This document shows positions 62,730 to 64,000 of a DNA stretch of 64,000 nt, piece by piece. How positions within the stretch are numbered: position 1 is the first letter of the stretch; each line of letters opens with the position of its first letter. This stretch comes from Paractinoplanes aksuensis. GTDB lineage: Bacteria; Actinomycetota; Actinomycetes; Mycobacteriales; Micromonosporaceae. A program made the position numbers and the translations under genes. Under the pieces are notes generated by a model. The model was not told where the DNA came from and did not search any database. It saw nothing but the letters and a program-made list of their open reading frames with translations. The DNA lies in the NCBI RefSeq assembly GCF_024137025.1, contig NZ_JAMYJR010000013.1:310001-374000 (forward strand), written 5' to 3'.

Positions 62730-64000
62730 CTAACGGAGGGCCCGGGCCAGAACCTCCTCGTCGGTGAGCGGGGAGCTCGGATGATAGGAAAGACACATCG
62801 GCGTACGGATCTTCTCGGGCGCCGATCCCTCGAGCGCGATATAGAACTCGCCCGATGTGAGGGCGCCCACGTCGGGCACGTCGCCGCCCTTCGCCTTGGC
62901 CATTTCGCGGGCCGCCTCGACCTGGGCCGGAACGGTCAGCCGGCCGAAGAAATGGGTGGCCGCGTTGCCGGGGATGCGGTTGTGCAGGTTCTTCGGGGCC
63001 TGGGTGGCGAAGAGCAGGCCGAGCCCGTATTTGCGGGCCTGGGAGGCCAGCGCCAGCGTGCTCTGCGTGCAGGCGGTCATCGCACCGGACGGAGCGAAAT
63101 CCTGCGCTTCGTCCATCACCAGCAGGCCTAGCAACGGCCTTTCACGGGCCGGATTCTTCTTGATCCAGGCGAACAGGCTCATCTGCAATTGGTTGACGAA
63201 ACTCTGCCGGGCCTTGTTCGAGCGCAGGCCCATCATGCTGATCACCGAGATCCGGGCGTTCCGGCCGGGGGAGGGGGTCAGCAGCGTTCCGGGATCGGCC
63301 GGTGCGCCCGTTCCCCCGAACAGCGGGTCGTTGTCCATGGCCGCGGTCAAGGCCTGAGCCACGTCGGACGCGAGCTTTCCAGCGTCGCGCAATTGGCTGA
63401 CTCCGTCGGGGAAATCCGCGAGCACGTCGATCAGCCCGCGCATACTTCCACCGCCTCGGCGACCGTAGTGTTCGACCGCTTTCCGCAATACCGCAGCCCC
63501 GGCCTGAGCCCGCATGGTCCGCCCGATCAGATTCGCCCGCGGCGCCAGAGCGGCCACCGCGGAATCGACCGCCTCGCCGAATTCGTCCGGGTCGTCGAGC
63601 ACGGCCGCGAAGTCGGGCAACGGCTGGAAACTCAACGGCCGTCCCGCTTCCCGCCGCGGCGTCCACACGACGACCTCGGTGCCGGCATGGTAATCCCGCG
63701 CCCGTTCGAGGTCCGAGACCGCCCATTTATCCGGTGGGTAAGGCCATTCGTCACCCAGCCGGGCCAAGTCGTTGTTCGGATCCAGCACGATCGCCGACAC
63801 CCCGAGCAGCGCACATTCCTCGATCAGCCGCCGAATCAGCACGGTCTTGCCCGAACCCGACGCGGCAAAGATCGCCGCATGCTTGCGAAGAGCTTCCAGA
63901 CTCAGAGGTACGGAATTCTGGTCGCCCGACATTCCCGCCGTGAACCCGGCTCCATCTTCCCGCCTCGGCGTGACCTGCTCGCCCTCCACGGCTTCGGCCA
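62730..64000 (-). CDS. HerA/DUF87-type ATPase, 5' end outside the window
   Basis: At least 419 residues of an ATPase related to HerA/VirB4-like (DUF87) proteins: the P-loop is FAASGSGKTVLIRR, VLDPNNDLARLGD follows, the Walker B region is LLVMDEAQDFAPSGAM, and LLFATQAPKNL carries sensor-like residues. Such ATPases translocate DNA or proteins. A GTG at 63989 could start the protein, but the frame remains open to the window end and family members usually have an N-terminal domain before the P-loop, so the gene is probably cut. It is followed by the patatin gene in the same direction, 9 bases away. Confidence 0.8.
   Translation of the reverse strand, partial: AEAVEGEQVTPRREDGAGFTAGMSGDQNSVPLSLEALRKHAAIFAASGSGKTVLIRRLIEECALLGVSAIVLDPNNDLARLGDEWPYPPDKWAVSDLERARDYHAGTEVVVWTPRREAGRPLSFQPLPDFAAVLDDPDEFGEAVDSAVAALAPRANLIGRTMRAQAGAAVLRKAVEHYGRRGGGSMRGLIDVLADFPDGVSQLRDAGKLASDVAQALTAAMDNDPLFGGTGAPADPGTLLTPSPGRNARISVISMMGLRSNKARQSFVNQLQMSLFAWIKKNPARERPLLGLLVMDEAQDFAPSGAMTACTQSTLALASQARKYGLGLLFATQAPKNLHNRIPGNAATHFFGRLTVPAQVEAAREMAKAKGGDVPDVGALTSGEFYIALEGSAPEKIRTPMCLSYHPSSPLTDEEVLARALR

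Overview
The window is high-GC actinobacterial DNA. Gene density is very high, GTG starts and 4-base stop/start overlaps are common, and there is a Ku protein, a mycothiol-type enzyme and two copies of the CebR operator of cellulolytic actinomycetes. The gene set looks most like a Micromonosporaceae genome such as Actinoplanes, but that is an inference from gene content and codon use. No rRNA, tRNA, CRISPR array or insertion sequence was recognised.

Region 1 (1-14638) is mixed chromosomal content: the end of a NicO-type metal transporter, a sulfotransferase, aminopeptidase N with its own terminator, a GntR regulator, a LuxR-type regulator with a degenerate receiver domain, a DHA2 drug transporter, a lipoprotein, a VOC protein, a secreted GH5-Fn3-CBM2 cellulase, a CHASE-like histidine kinase and Ku. 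Two perfect 14-bp CebR-type palindromes, upstream of the cellulase and upstream of the lipoprotein, suggest that both respond to cello-oligosaccharides.

Region 2 (14635-47051) is a large exopolysaccharide locus. It encodes candidates for every step from UDP-GlcNAc to a diacetylated aminouronic acid (UDP-ManNAc3NAcA type), split between 14635-20369 and 38855-41244. A second aminotransferase/acetyltransferase/SDR set probably makes another amino sugar, and a complete dTDP-rhamnose set lies at 43705-47051. Assembly and export genes are a polyprenyl-phosphate sugar transferase (priming), a WecG-type and several GT4/GT2 glycosyltransferases, a flippase, a Wzz-like protein and a Wzy/ligase-like polymerase. 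Secreted or membrane-anchored accessory proteins (a DUF4082-repeat protein, a beta-helix protein, a TolB-like propeller and an alpha/alpha-barrel-like protein) are interleaved. Gene direction flips often, and several convergent pairs overlap at their 3' ends.

Region 3 (47200-64000) is accessory. It holds an 862-residue protein with two duplicated beta/zinc-finger modules; a three-gene cassette with more A/T-rich codon use (membrane-anchored protein, GH84-like protein, DPM1-like glycosyltransferase); a ClpC-like ATPase lacking the middle domain; a divergent MarR/mycothiol-enzyme pair around a palindromic operator; a TIR-domain protein; a zinc-finger gene that needs two frameshifts to be read; a NERD protein with no normal start; a patatin; and a HerA/DUF87-type ATPase cut by the window edge.
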